From Clusia tigrina (taxonomy: Eukaryota > Arthropoda > Insecta > Diptera > Clusiidae): a DNA stretch of 64,000 nt. Location of the stretch: NCBI GenBank assembly GCA_920105625.2, contig OV050030.1, positions 159,163,863 through 159,227,862 of the forward strand, written 5' to 3'. The notes under the pieces were generated by a model. That model had not been told where the DNA came from, made no database searches, and saw only the letters and a list, made by a program, of their open reading frames with translations. The position numbers and the translations under genes were made by a program. This document shows positions 35,548-49,070 of the stretch, in pieces; the stretch's first letter is position 1, and each line of letters begins with the position of its first letter.

Positions 35548-38500
35548 AACTTTGATAGATATAGGACGCACAGTATAGAATTTAGCGCCATTTGAAGTTT
35601 TATCAGTGTTTGATTTGGGATTAAAGGGTAGCATAGCTATGAGCGATAGCTTAAATTAATAAGAGGCACGAGTACTTTATTGTCACAAAATGTCAAGGTT
35701 TTATGACGCTCTAGTAAAAAGTTACAAGCATTTGATTGTTGCAAACTGTGACAGGTGTAAGACACACCGTATAGAAGTAGGGCCATTTGAAGTCTTATCA
35801 GTGTTTGATTTGGAACTCAAGGGTAGCATAGCTATGAGCGATAGCTTAAATTGACAAGAGGCTCGAGTACTTTATTGTCACAAAATTTTAAGATTTTATT
35901 ACAATCCAGTAAAAAGTTACAAGCATTTGATTGTTGCAAACTTTGATAGGTATAGGACGCACCGTATAGAAGTTAGGGCCATTTGAAGTTTAATCGGTGT
36001 TTGTTTTGGGACTCAAGGGTATCATAGCTATGAGCGATAGCTTAACTTGATAAGAGGCTCGAGTACTTTATTGTCACAAAATTTCAAGATTTTATTAGGC
36101 TCCAGTAAAAGGTTACAAGCATTTGAATGTTGCAAACTTTGATAGATATAGGACGCACAGTATAGAATTTAGATCCATTTGAAGATATATCAGTGTTTGT
36201 TTTGGGATTCAATAGTAGCATAGCTATGAGCGATAGCTTAAATTGACAAGAGGCACGAGTACTTTATTGTCACAAAATTTCAAGGTTTCATGACGCTCCA
36301 GTAAAAACTTACAAGCATTTGAATGTTGCAAACATTGATAGGTATAGGAAGCACCGTAAAGAAGTTAGGGCCATATGAAGTTTTATCAGTGTTTGATTTG
36401 GGACTCAAGCGTAGCGTAGCTTTGAGCGATAGCTTAAATTGACAAGAGGCACGAGTACTTTATTGTCACAAAATTTCAAGGTTTCATGACACTCCAGTAA
36501 AAAGTTACAAGCATTTGAATGTTGCAAACTTTGATAGGTATAGGACGCATCGTATAGAAGTTAGGGTCATTTGAAGTTTAATAAGGGTTTGATTTGGGAC
36601 TCAAGGGTATCATAGCTATGAGCGATAGCTTAACTTGATAAGAGGCTCGAGTACTTTATTGTCACAAAGTTTCAGGATTTTATTACGCTCCAGTAAAAAG
36701 TTACAAGCATTTGAATGTTGCAAACATTGATAGGTATAGGAAGCACCGTAAAGAAGTTAGGGCCATATGAAGTTTTATCAGTGTTTGATTTGGGACTCAA
36801 GGGCAGCATAGCTTTGAGCGATAGCCTTAATTGACAAGAGGAACGAGTACTTTATTGTCACAAAATTTCAAGCTTTCATGATGCTCCAGTAAAAAGTTAC
36901 AAGCATTTGAATGTTGCAAACTTTCGTAGGTATAGGAAGCACCGTATAAAAGTTAGGGCCATTTGAAGTTTTATCAGTGTTTGATTTGGGACTCAATGGT
37001 AGCATAGCTTTGAGCGATAGCTTAAAGTGACAAGAGGCTCGAGTACTTTATTGTCACAAAATTTTAAGATTTTATTACAATCCAGTAAAAAGTTACAAGC
37101 ATTTGATTGTTGCAAACTTTGATAGGTATAGGACGCACCGTATAGAAGTTAGGGCCATTTGAAGTTTAATCGGTGTTTGTTTTGGGACTCAAGGGTATCA
37201 TAGCTATGAGCGATAGCTTAACTTGATAAGAGGCTCGAGTAGTTTATTGTCACAAAATTTCAAGATTTTATTAGGCTCCAGTAAAAGGTTACAAGCATTT
37301 GAATGTTGCAAACTTTGATAGATATAGGACGCACAGTATAGAATTTAGATCCATTTGAAGATATATCAGTGTTTGTTTTGGGATTCAATAGTAGCATAGC
37401 TATGAGCGATAGCTTAACTTGATAAGAGGCTCGAGTACTTTATTGTCACAAAGTTTCAGGATTTTATTACGCTCCAGTAAAAAGTTACAAGCATTTGAAT
37501 GTTGCAAACATTGATAGGTATAGGAAGCACCGTAAAGAAGTTAGGGCCATATAAAGTTTTATCAGTGTTTGATTTGGAACTCAAGGGTAGCGTAGCTTTG
37601 AGCGATAGCTTAAATTGACAAGAGGCACGAGTACTTTATTGTCACAGAATTTCAAGGTTTCATGACACTCCAGTAAAAAGTTACAAGCATTTGAATATTG
37701 CAGACTTTGATAGGTATAGGACGCACCGTATAGAAGTTAGGGTAATTTGAAGTTTAATAAGTGTTTGATTTGGGACTCAAGGGTATCATAGCTATGAGCG
37801 ATAGCTTAACTTGATAAGAGGCTCGAGTACTTTATTGTCACAAAGTTTCAGGATTTTATTACACTCCAGTAAAAAGTTACAAGCATTTGAATGTTGCAAA
37901 CATTGATAGGTATAGGAAGCACCGTAAAGAAGTTAGGTCCATATGAAGCTTTATCAGTGTTTGATTTGGGACTCAAGGGTAGCATAGCTTTGAGCGATAG
38001 CTTAAATTGACAAGAGGCACGAGTACTTTATTGTCACAAAATTTCAAGGTTTCATGACACTCCAGTAAAAAGTTACAAGCATTTGAATGTTGCAAACTTT
38101 CACTACTAGGAAGCACCGTATAGAAGTTAGGGCCATTTGAAGTTTTATAAGTGTTTGATTTGGGACTCAAGGGTAGCATAGCTATGAGCGATAGCTTAAA
38201 ATGACAAGAGGCTCGAGGACTTTATTGTCACCAAATTTTAAGATTTTATTACATTCCAGTTAAAATTTCAAGCATATGATTGTGGCAAATTTTAATAGGT
38301 ATAGGACGCACCGTATAGAAGTTAGGGTCATTTGAAGTTTAATAAGTGTTTGATTTGGGACTCAAGGGTATCATAGCTATGAGCGATAGCTTAACTTGAT
38401 AAGAGGCTCGAGTACTTTATTGTCACAAAGTTGCAGGATTTTATTACGCTCCAGTAAAAAGTTACAAGCATTTGAATGTTGCAAACATTGATAGGTATAG

Positions 38501-39055
38501 GAAGCACCGTAAAGAAGCTAGGTCCACATGAAGTTTTATCAGTGTTTGATTTGGGACTCATGGGTAGCATAGCTTTGAGCGATAGCTTAAATTGACAAGA
38601 GGCACGAGTACTTTATTGTCACAAAATTTCAAGGTTTCATGACACTCCAGTAAAAAGTTACAAGCATTTGAATGTTGCAGACTTTGATAGGTATAGGACG
38701 CACCGTATAGAAGTTAGGGTCATTTGAAGTTTAATAAGTGTTTGATTTGGGACTCAAGGGTATCATAGCTGTGAGCGATAGCTTAACTTGGTAAGAGGCT
38801 CGAGTACTTTATTGTCACAAAGTTTCAGGATTTTATTACGCTCCAGTAAAAGTTACAAGCATTTGAATGTTGCAAACATTGATAGGTATAGGAAGCACTG
38901 TATAGAATTTAGGGACATTTGAAGTTATATCAGTGTTTGTTTTGGGATTCAATAGTAGCATAGCTATGAGTGATGGCTTAACTTGACAAGAGGCACGAGT
39001 ACCTTATTGTCACAAAATATCAAGATTTTATTACGCACCAGTAAAAAGTTACAAG

Positions 39056-39063
39056 TATATAAA
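39056..39063 (+). promoter_or_regulatory. TATATAAA element in a variant monomer (possible TATA box)
   Basis: In a subset of monomers CAAGCATTTGAATG is replaced by CAAGTATATAAATG, which creates TATATAAA, a match to the TATAWAWR core. Further copies are at 5583, 12035, 19082, 23584, 28870 and 43756 among others. Whether transcription starts here is not shown by sequence. Confidence 0.3.
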
Positions 39064-39076
39064 TGTTGCAAACTCT

Positions 39077-42000
39077 GATGATAGATAGCAAACACAGTAT
39101 AGAATTTAGGGCCATTTGAAGTTTTATCAGTGTTTGATTTGGGACTCCAGGGTAGCATAACTATGAGCGATAGCTTAAATTGACAAGAGGCACGAGTACT
39201 TTATTGTCACAAAATTTCAAGGTTTCATGACACTCCAGTAAAAAGTTACAAGCATTTGAATGTTGCAAACTTTGAAAGGTATAGGAAGCACCGTATAGAA
39301 GTTAGGGCCATTTGAAGTTTTATAAGTGTTTGATTTGGGACTCAAGGGTAGCATAGCTATGAGCGATAGCTTAAAATGACAAGAGGCTCGAGGACTTTAT
39401 TGTCACCAAATTTTAAGATTTTATTACATTCCAGTTAAAATTTCAAGCATATGATTGTGGCAAATTTTAATAGGTATACGACGCACCGTATAGAAGTTAG
39501 GGCCATTTGAAGTTTAATCGGTGTTTGTTTTGGGACTCAAGGGTATCATAGCTATGAGCGATAGCTTAAATTGATAAGAGGCCCGAGTACTTTATTGTCA
39601 AAAAATTTCAAGATTTTATTACACCCCAGTTAAAAGTTACAAGCATTTGAATGTTGCAAACTTTGATATGTATAGGACGCACCGCATAGAAGTTAGGACC
39701 ATTTGAAATTTTATCTGTGTTTGTTTTGGGAATCAAGGGTAGCATAGCTATGAGCGATAGCTTAAATTGGCAAGAGGCACCAGTACTTTATTGTCACAAT
39801 ATTTCAAGGTTTTATTACGCTCCAGTAAAAAGTGACAGGCATTTGATTGTTGCAAACTGTGATAGGTATAGGACGCACCGTATAGAAGTTAGGGCCATTT
39901 GAAGTTTTATAAGTGTTTGATTTGGGACTCAAAGGTATCATAGCTATGAGCGATGGCTTAACTTGATAAGAGGCTCGAGTACTTTATTGTCACAAAATTT
40001 CAAGATTTTATTACGCTCCAGTAAAACGCTGCAAGCATTTGAATGTTGCAAACTTTGATAGGTATAGGATGCACCGTATAGAAGTTAGGCCAATTTGTAG
40101 TTGTATAAGTGTTTGATTTGGGACTCAAGGGTAGCATAGCTATGAGCGATAGCTTAAATTGATAAGAGGCTCGAGTACTTTATTGTCACAAAATTTCAAG
40201 ATTTTATTACGCTCCAGTAAAAAGTTACAACATTTGAATGTTGCAAACTTTGATAGATATAGGACGCACAGTATAGAATTTAGCTCCATTTGAAGTTTTA
40301 TCAGTGTTTGATTTGGGATTAAAGGGTAGAATAGCTATGAGCGATAGCTTAAATTAATAAGAGGCACGAGTACTTTATTGTCACAAAATGTCAAGGTTTT
40401 ATGACGCTCTAGTAAAAAGTTACAAGCATTTGATTGTTGCAAACTGTGACAGGTGTAAGACACACCGTATAGAAGTAGGGCCATTTGAAGTTTTATCAGT
40501 GTTTGATTTGGAACTCAAGGGTAGCATAGCTATGAGCGATAGCTTAAATTGACAAGAGGCTCGAGTACTTTATTGTCACAAAATTTTAAGATTTTATTAC
40601 AATCCAGTAAAAAGTTACAAGCATTTGATTGTTGCAAACTTTGATAGGTATAGGACGCACCGTATAGAAGTTAGGGCCATTTGAAGTTTAATCGGTGTTT
40701 GTTTTGGGACTCAAGGGTATCATAGCTATGAGCGATAGCTTAACTTGATAAGAGGCTCGAGTACTTTATTGTCACAAAATTTCAAGATTTTATTAGGCTC
40801 CAGTAAAAGGTTACAAGCATTTGAATGTTGCAAACTTTGATAGATATAGGACGCACAGTATAGAATTTAGATCCATTTGAAGATATATCAGTGTTTGTTT
40901 TGGGATTCAATAGTAGCATAGCTATGAGCGATAGCTTAAATTGACAAGAGGCACGAGTACTTTATTGTCACAAAATTTCAAGATTTCATGACGCTCCAGT
41001 AAAAACTTACAAGCATTTGAATGTTGCAAACATTGATAGGTATAGGAAGCACCGTAAAGAAGTTAGGGCCATATGAAGTTTTATCAGTGTTTGATTTGGG
41101 ACTCAAGGGTAGCGTAGCTTTGAGCGATAGCTTAAATTGACAAGAGGCACGAGTACTTTATTGTCACAAAATTTCAAGGTTTCATGACACTCCAGTAAAA
41201 AGTTACAAGCATTTGAATGTTGCAAACTTTGATAGGTATAGGACGCATCGTATAGAAGTTAGGGTCATTTGAAGTTTAATAAGGGTTTGATTTGGGACTC
41301 AAGGGTATCATAGCTATGAGCGATAGCTTAACTTGATAAGAGGCTCGAGTACTTTATTGTCACAAAGTTTCAGGATTTTATTACGCTCCAGTAAAAAGTT
41401 ACAAGCATTTGAATGTTGCAAACATTGATAGGTATAGGAAGCACCGTAAAGAAGTTAGGGCCATATGAAGTTTTATCAGTGTTTGATTTGGGACTCAAGG
41501 GCAGCATAGCTTTGAGCGATAGCTTAAATTGACAAGAGGAACGAGTACTTTATTGTCACAAAATTTCAAGCTTTCATGATGCTCCAGTAAAAAGTTACAA
41601 GCATTTGAATGTTGCAAACTTTGGTAGGTATAGGAAGCACCGTATAAAAGTTAGGGCCATTTAAAGTTTTATCAGTGTTTGATTTGGGACTCAATGGTAG
41701 CATAGCTTTGAGCGATAGCTTAAAGTGACAAGAGGCTCGAGTACTTTATTGTCACAAAATTTTAAGATTTTATTACAATCCAGTAAAAAGTTACAAGCAT
41801 TTGATTGTTGCAAACTTTGATAGGTATAGGACGCACCGTATAGAAGTTAGGGCCATTTGAAGTTTAATCGGTGTTTGTTTTGGGACTCAAGGGTATCATA
41901 GCTATGAGCGATAGCTTAACTTGATAAGAGGCTCGAGTACTTTATTGTCACAAAATTTCAAGATTTTATTAGGCTCCAGTAAAAGGTTACAAGCATTTGA

Positions 42001-43776
42001 ATGTTGCAAACTTTGATAGATATAGGACGCACAGTATAGAATTTAGATCCATTTGAAGATATATCAGTGTTTGTTTTGGGATTCAATAGTAGCATAGCTA
42101 TGAGCGATAGCTTAACTTGATAAGAGGCTCGAGTACTTTATTGTCACAAAGTTTCAGGATTTTATTACGCTCCAGTAAAAAGTTACAAGCATTTGAATGT
42201 TGCAAACATTGATAGGTATAGGAAGCACCGTAAAGAAGTTAGGGCCATATAAAGTTTTATCAGTGTTTGATTTGGGACTCAAGGGTAGCGTAGCTTTGAG
42301 CGATAGCTTAAATTGACAAGAGGCACGAGTACTTTATTGTCACAAAATTTCAAGGTTTCATGACACTCCAGTAAAAAGTTACAAGCATTTGAATATTGCA
42401 GACTTTGATAGGTATAGGACGCACCGTATAGAAGTTAGGGTCATTTGAAGTTTAATAAGTGTTTGATTTGGGACTCAAGGGTATCATAGCTATGAGCGAT
42501 AGCTTAACTTGATAAGAGGCGCGAGTACTTTATTGTCACAAAGATTCAGGATTTTATTACGCTCCAGTAAAAAGTTACAAGCATTTGAATGTTGCAAACA
42601 TTGATAGGTATAGGAAGCACCGTAAAGAAGTTAGGTCCATATGAAGCTTTATCAGTGTTTGATTTGGGACTCAAGGGTAGCATAGCTTTGAGCGATAGCT
42701 TAAATTGACAAGAGGCACGAGTACTTTATTGTCACAAAATTTCAAGGTTTCATGACACTCCAGTAAAAAGTTACAAGCATTTGAATGTTGCAAACTTTGA
42801 AAGGTATAGGAAGCACCGTATAGAAGTTAGGGCCATTTGAAGTTTTATAAGTGTTTGATTTGGGACTCAAGGGTAGCATAGCTATGAGCGATAGCTTAAA
42901 ATGACAAGAGGCTCGAGGACTTTATTGTCACCAAATTTTAAGATTTTATTACATTCCAGTTAAAATTTCAAGCATATGATTGTGGCAAATTTTAATAGGT
43001 ATAGGACGCACCGTATAGAAGTTAGGGTCATTTGAAGTTTAATAAGTGTTTGATTTGGGACTCAAGGGTATCATAGCTATGAGCGATAGCTTAACTTGAT
43101 AAGAGGCGCGAGTACTTTATTGTCACAAAGTTTCAGGATTTTATTACGCTCCAGTAAAAAGTTACAAGCATTTGAATGTTGCAAACATTGATAGGTATAG
43201 GAAGCACCGTAAAGAAGTTAGGTCCACATGAAGTTTTATCAGTGTTTGATTTGGGACTCATGGGTAGCATAGCTTTGAGCGATAGCTTAAATTGACAAGA
43301 GGCACGAGTACTTTATTGTCACAAAATTTCAAGGTTTCATGACACTCCAGTAAAAAGTTACAAGCATTTGAATGTTGCAGACTTTGATAGGTATAGGACG
43401 CACCGTATAGAAGTTAGGGTCATTTGAAGTTTAATAAGTGTTTGATTTGGGACTCAAGGGTATCATAGCTATGAGCGATAGCTTAACTTGATAAGAGGCT
43501 CGAGTACTTTATTGTCACAAAGTTTCAGGATTTTATTACGCTCCAGTAAAAGTTACAAGCATTTGAATGTTGCAAACATTGATAGGTATAGGAAGCACCG
43601 TATAGAATTTAGGGACATTTGAAGTTATATCAGTGTTTGTTTTGGGATTCAATAGTAGCATAGCTATGAGTGATGGCTTAACTTGACAAGAGGCACGAGT
43701 ACCTTATTGTCACAAAATATCAAGATTTTATTACGCACCAGTAAAAAGTTACAAGTATATAAATGTTGCAAACTCT
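39077..43776. repeat. HOR family R, 24-monomer unit (4700 bp), 4.7-kb repeat copy 2
   Basis: The markers are at 39077 and 43777. The part from 39473 on duplicates 34775-39175 nearly exactly. The 297 bp at 39176-39472 do not follow that order; they resemble 42700-43000, with TTAAAATTTCAAGCATATGATTG, so a patch was exchanged there. Confidence 0.87.
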
Positions 43777-44365
43777 GATGATAGATAGCAAACACAGTAT
43801 AGAATTTAGGGCCATTTGAAGTTTTATCAGTGTTTGATTTGGGACTCCAGGGTAGCATAACTATGAGCGATAGCTTAAATTGATAAGAGGCCCGAGTACT
43901 TTATTGTCAAAAAATTTCAAGATTTTATTACACCGCAGTTAAAAGTTACAAGCATTTGAATGTTGCAAACTTTGATATGTATAGGACGCACCGCATAGAA
44001 GTTAGGACCATTTGAAGTTTTATCTGTGTTTGTTTTGGGCCTCAAGGGTAGCATAGCTATGAGCGATAGCTTCAATTGGCAAGAGGCACCAGTACTTTAT
44101 TGTCACAATATTTCAAGGTTTTATTACGCTCCAGTAAAAAGTGACAAGCATTTGATTGTTGCAAACTGTGATAGGTATAGGACGCACCGTATAGAAATTA
44201 GGGCCATTTGAAGTTTTACCAGTGTTTGTTTTGGGATTCAATAGTAGCATAGCTATGAGTGATGGCTTAACTTGACAAGAGGCACGAGTACCTTATTGTC
44301 ACAAAATTTCAAGATTTTATTATCCACCAGTAAAAAGTTACAAGTATATAAATGTTGCAAACTCT
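43777..44365. repeat. HOR family R, 3-monomer unit (589 bp)
   Basis: The rearranged monomer recurs after only three units, with GATGATAGCTAGCAAACAC at 44366. This is the last occurrence of the marker in the window. Confidence 0.85.
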
Positions 44366-44630
44366 GATGATAGCTAGCAAACACAGTATAGAATTTAGGG
44401 CCATTTGAAGTTTTATCAGTGTTTGATTTGGGACTCCAGGGTAGCATAACTATGAGCGATAGCTTAAATTGATAAGAGGCCCGAGTACTTTATTGTCAAA
44501 AAATTTCAAGATTTTATTACACCCCAGTTAAAAGTTACAAGCATTTGAATGTTGCAAACTTTGATATGTATAGGACGCACCGCATAGAAGTTAGGACAAT
44601 TTGAAGTTTTATCTGTGTTTGTTTTGGGAC

Positions 44631-46196
44631 TGAAGGGTATCATAGCTATGAGCGATAGCTTAAATTGACAAGAGGCACGAGTACTTTATTGTCACAAAAT
44701 TTCAAGCTTTCATGATGCTCCAGTAAAAAGTTACAAGCATTTGAATGTTGCAAACTTTGATAGGTATAGGAAGCACCGTATAAAAGTTAGGGCCATTTGA
44801 AGTTTTATCAGTGTTTGATTTGGGACTCAATGGTAGCATAGCTTTGAGCGATAGCTTAAATTGGCAAGAGGCACGAGTACTTTATTGTCACAAAATGTCA
44901 AGGTTTCATGACGCTCCAATAAAAAGTTACAAGCATTTGAATGTTGCAAACTTTGATAGGTTTAGGACGCACCGTATAGAAGTTTGGGCCATTTGAAGTA
45001 TTATAAGTGTTTGATTTTTGACTAGAGGGTATCATAGCTATGAGCGATAGCTTAACTTGATAAGAGGCTCGAGTACTTTATTGCCACAAAATTTCAAGAT
45101 TTTATTGCGCTCCAGTAAAATGTTACAAGCATTTGAATGTTGCAAACTTTGATAGGTATAGGATGCACCGTATAGAAGTTAGGGTCATTTGGAGTTTTAT
45201 AAGTGTTTGATTTGGGACTCAAGGGTAGCATAGCTATGAGCGATAGCTTAAATTGATAAGAGGCACGAGTACTTTATTGTATTAAAATTTCAAGATTTTA
45301 TTACGCTCCAGTAAAAAGTTACAACATTTGAATGTTGCAAACTTTGATAGATATAAGACGCACAGTATAGAATTTAGCGCCATTTGAAGTTTTATCAGTG
45401 TTTGACTTGGGATTAAAGGGTAGCATAGCTATGAGCGATAGCTTAAATTAATAAGAGGCACGAATACTTTATTGTCACAAAATTTCAAGGTTTCATGACA
45501 CTCCAGTAAAAAGTTACAAGCATTTGAATGTTGCAAACTTTGATAGGTATAGGACGCACCATAAAGAAGTTAGGGCCATTTTAAGTTTAATAAGTGTTTG
45601 ATTTGGGAGTCAAGGGTATCATAGCTATGAGCGATAGCTTAATTTGATAAGAGGCTCGAGTACTTTATTGTCACAAAATTTCCAGATTTTATTACGCTCC
45701 AGTAAAAAGTTACACGCATTTGAATTTTGCAAACTTTGATAGGAATAGGATGCACCGTATAGGAGTTAGGGCCATTTGAAGTTTTATAAGTGTTTGATTT
45801 GGGACTCAAGGTTATCATAGCTATGAGCGATAGCTTAACTTGATAAGAGGCTCGAGTACTTTATTGTCACAAAATTTCAAGATTTTATTACGCTCCAGTA
45901 AAACGCTACAAGCATTTGAATGTTGCAAACTTTGATAGGTATAGGATGCACCGTATAGAAGTTAGGGTCATTTGGAGTTTTATAAGTGTTTGATTTGGGA
46001 CTCAAGGGTAGCATAGCTATGAGCGATAGCTTAAATTGATAAGAGGCTCGAGTACTTTATTGTCACAAAATTTCAAGATTTTATTACGCTCCAGTAAAAA
46101 GTTACAACATTTGATTGTTGCAAACTTTGATAGATATAGGACGCACCGCATAGAAGTTAGGACCATTTGAAGTTTTATCTGTGTTTGTTTTGGGAC
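44631..46196. repeat. 8-monomer tandem repeat, copy 1 (1566 bp)
   Basis: It starts at the TGAAGGGTATCATAG variant (44631), repeated at 46197. Inside are CAAGCTTTCATGATGC, TTTGGGCCATTTGAAGTATT and ATTAAAGGGTAGC, all repeated at +1566. Confidence 0.87.
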
Positions 46197-47762
46197 TGAA
46201 GGGTATCATAGCTATGAGCGATAGCTTAAATTGACAAGAGGCACGAGTACTTTATTGTCACAAAATTTCAAGCTTTCATGATGCTCCAGTAAAAAGTTAC
46301 AAGCATTTGAATGTTGCAAACTTTGATAGGTATAGGAAGCACCGTATAAAAGTTAGGGCCATTTGAAGTTTTATCAGTGTTTGATTTGGGACTCAATGGT
46401 AGCATAGCTTTGAGCGATAGCTTAAATTGGCAAGAGGCACGAGTACTTTATTGTCACAAAATGTCAAGGTTTCATGACGCTCCAATAAAAAGTTACAAGC
46501 ATTTGAATGTTGCAAACTTTGATAGGTATAGGACGCACCGTATAGAAGTTTGGGCCATTTGAAGTATTATAAGTGTTTGATTTGGGACTCAAGGGTATCA
46601 TAGCTATGAGCGATAGCTTAACTTGATAAGAGGCTCGAGTACTTTATTGCCACAAAATTTCAAGATTTTATTACGCTCCAGTAAAATGTTACAAGCATTT
46701 GAATGTTGCAAACTTTGATAGGTATAGGATGCATCGTATAGAAGTTAAGGTCATTTGGAGTTTTATAAGTGTTTGATTTGGGACTCAAGGGTAGCATAGC
46801 TATGAGCGATAGCTTACATTGATAAGAGGCACGAGTACTTTATTCTCTTAAAATTTCAAGATTTTATTACGCTCCAGTAAAAAGTTACAACATTTGAATG
46901 TTGCAAACTTTGATAGATATAAGACGCACAGTATAGAATTTAGCGCCATTTGAAGTTTTATCAGTGTTTGACTTGGGATTAAAGGGTAGCATAGCTATGA
47001 GCGATAGCTTAAATTAATTAGAGGCACGAGTACTTTATTGTCACAAAATTTCAAGGTTTCATGACACTCCAGTAAAAAGTTACAAGCATTTGAATGTAGC
47101 AAACTTTGATAGGTATAGGACGCACCATATAGAAGTTAGGGCCATTTGAAGTTTAATAAGTGTTTGATTTGGGACTCAAGGGTATCATAGCTATGAGCGA
47201 TAGCTTAATTTGATAAGAGGCTCGAGTACTTTATTGTCACAAAATTTCAAGATTTTATTACGCTCCAGTAAAAAGTTACACGCATTTGAATGTTGCAAAC
47301 TTTGATAGGAATAGGATGCACCGTATAGAAGTTAGGGCCATTTGAAGTTTTATAAGTGTTTGATTTGGGACTCAAGGTTATCATAGCTATGAGCGATAGC
47401 TTAACTTGATAAGAGGCTCGAGTACTTTATTGTCACAAAATTTCAAGATTTTATTACGCTCCAGTAAAACGCTACAAGCATTTGAATGTTGCAAACTTTG
47501 ATAGGTATAGGATGCACCGTATAGAAGTTAGGGTCATTTGGAGTTTTATAAGTGTTTGATTTGGGACTCAAGGGTAGCATAGCTATGAGCGATAGCTTAA
47601 ATTGATAAGAGGCTCGAGTACTTTATTGTCACAAAATTTCAAGATTTCATTACGCTCCAGTAAAAAGTTACAACATTTGAATGTTGCAAACTTTGATAGA
47701 TATAGGACGCACAGTATAGAATTTAGCGCCATTTGAAGTTTTATTAGTGTTTGATTTGGGAT
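46197..47762. repeat. 8-monomer tandem repeat, copy 2 (about 1566 bp)
   Basis: It matches copy 1 with scattered substitutions such as AATTAG for AATAAG near 47016. A relative of its last part reappears near 58160-58340. Confidence 0.85.
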
Positions 47763-47789
47763 TAAAGGATAGCATAGCTATGAGCGATA

Positions 47790-48800
47790 GCTTAAATTAA
47801 TAAGAGGCACGAGTACTTTATTGTCACAAAATTTGAAGGTTTCATGACGCTCCAGTAAAAAGTTACATGCATTTGAATGTTGCAAACATTGATAGGTATA
47901 GGAAGCACCGTAAAGAAGTTAGGGCCATATGAAGTTTTATCAGTGTTTGATTTGGGACTCAAGGGTAGCATAGCTTTGAGCAATAGCTTAAATTGACAAG
48001 AGGCACGAGTACTTTATTGTCACAAAATTTCAAGGTTTCATGACACTCCAGTAAAAAGTTACAAGCATTTGAATGTTGCAAACTTTGATAGGTATAGGAC
48101 GCACCGTATAGAAGTTAGGGCCATTTGAAGTTTTATAAGTGTTTGATTTGGGACTCAAGGGTAGCATAGATATGAGCGATAGCTTAAAATGATAAGAGGC
48201 TCGAGTACTTTATTGTCACAAAATTTTAAGATTTTATTACACTCCAGTTAAAATTTCAAGCATATGATTGTTGCAAACTTTGATAGGTATAGGAAGCACC
48301 GTATAGAAGTTAGGGCCATTTGAAGTTTTATCAGTGTTTGTTTTGGGACTCAAGGGTAGCATAGCTATGAGCGATAGCTTAAATTGACAAGAGGCCCGAG
48401 TACTTTATTGTCACAAAATTTCAAGATTTTATTACACCCCAGTTAAAAGTTACAAGCATTTGAATGTTGCAAACTTTGATATGTATAGGACGCACCGCAT
48501 AGAAGTTAGGACCATTTGAAGTTTTATCTGTGTTTGTTTTGGGACTCATGGGTAGCATAGCTATGAGCGATAGCTTAAATTGGCAAGAGGCACGAGTACT
48601 TTATTGTCACAATATTTCAAGGTTTTATTACGCTCCAGGAAAAAGTGACAAGCATTTGATTGTTGCAAACTGTTATAGGTATAGGACGCACCGTATAGAA
48701 ATTAGTGCCATTTGAAGTTTTATCAGTGTTTGTTTTGGGACTGAAGGGTATCATAGCTATGAGCGATAGCTTAAATTGACAAGAGGCACGTGTACTTTAT
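47790..48800. repeat. 1-kb segment duplicated 10,568 bp away, left copy
   Basis: Stop-to-start stretches at 47792-47983 and 48530-48715 recur at 58360-58551 and 59098-59283, an offset of exactly 10568 bp (54 monomers). Shared rare variants include TTTGAAGGTTTC, TTGAGCAATAGC and CTCCAGGAAAAAGTGAC. Confidence 0.88.
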
Positions 48801-49070
48801 TGTCACAAAATTTCAAGCTTTCATGATGCTCCAGTAAAAAGTTACAAGCATTTGAATGTTGCAAACTTTGATAGGTATAGGAAGCACCGTATAAAAGTTA
48901 GGGCCATTTGAAGTTTTATCAGTGTTTGATTTGGGAATCAATGGTAGCATAGCTTTGAGCGATAGCTTAAATTGACAAGAGGCACGAGTACTTTATTGTC
49001 ACAAAATGTCTAGGTTTCATGATGCTCCAATAAAAAGTTACAAGCATTTGAATGTTGCAAACTTTGATAG

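Larger units (their letters stand above)
33790..39076. repeat. HOR family R, 27-monomer spacing (5287 bp), includes 4.7-kb repeat copy 1
   Basis: The markers are at 33790 and 39077. From about 34775 to 39175 the sequence matches 39473-43873 at an offset of 4698-4700 bp, tested at GCTGCAAGC, AAGACACACC and CATATGATTGTGGC. A local scar, CAAACTTTCACTACTAGGAAGC near 38093, is present only in this copy. Confidence 0.87.
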
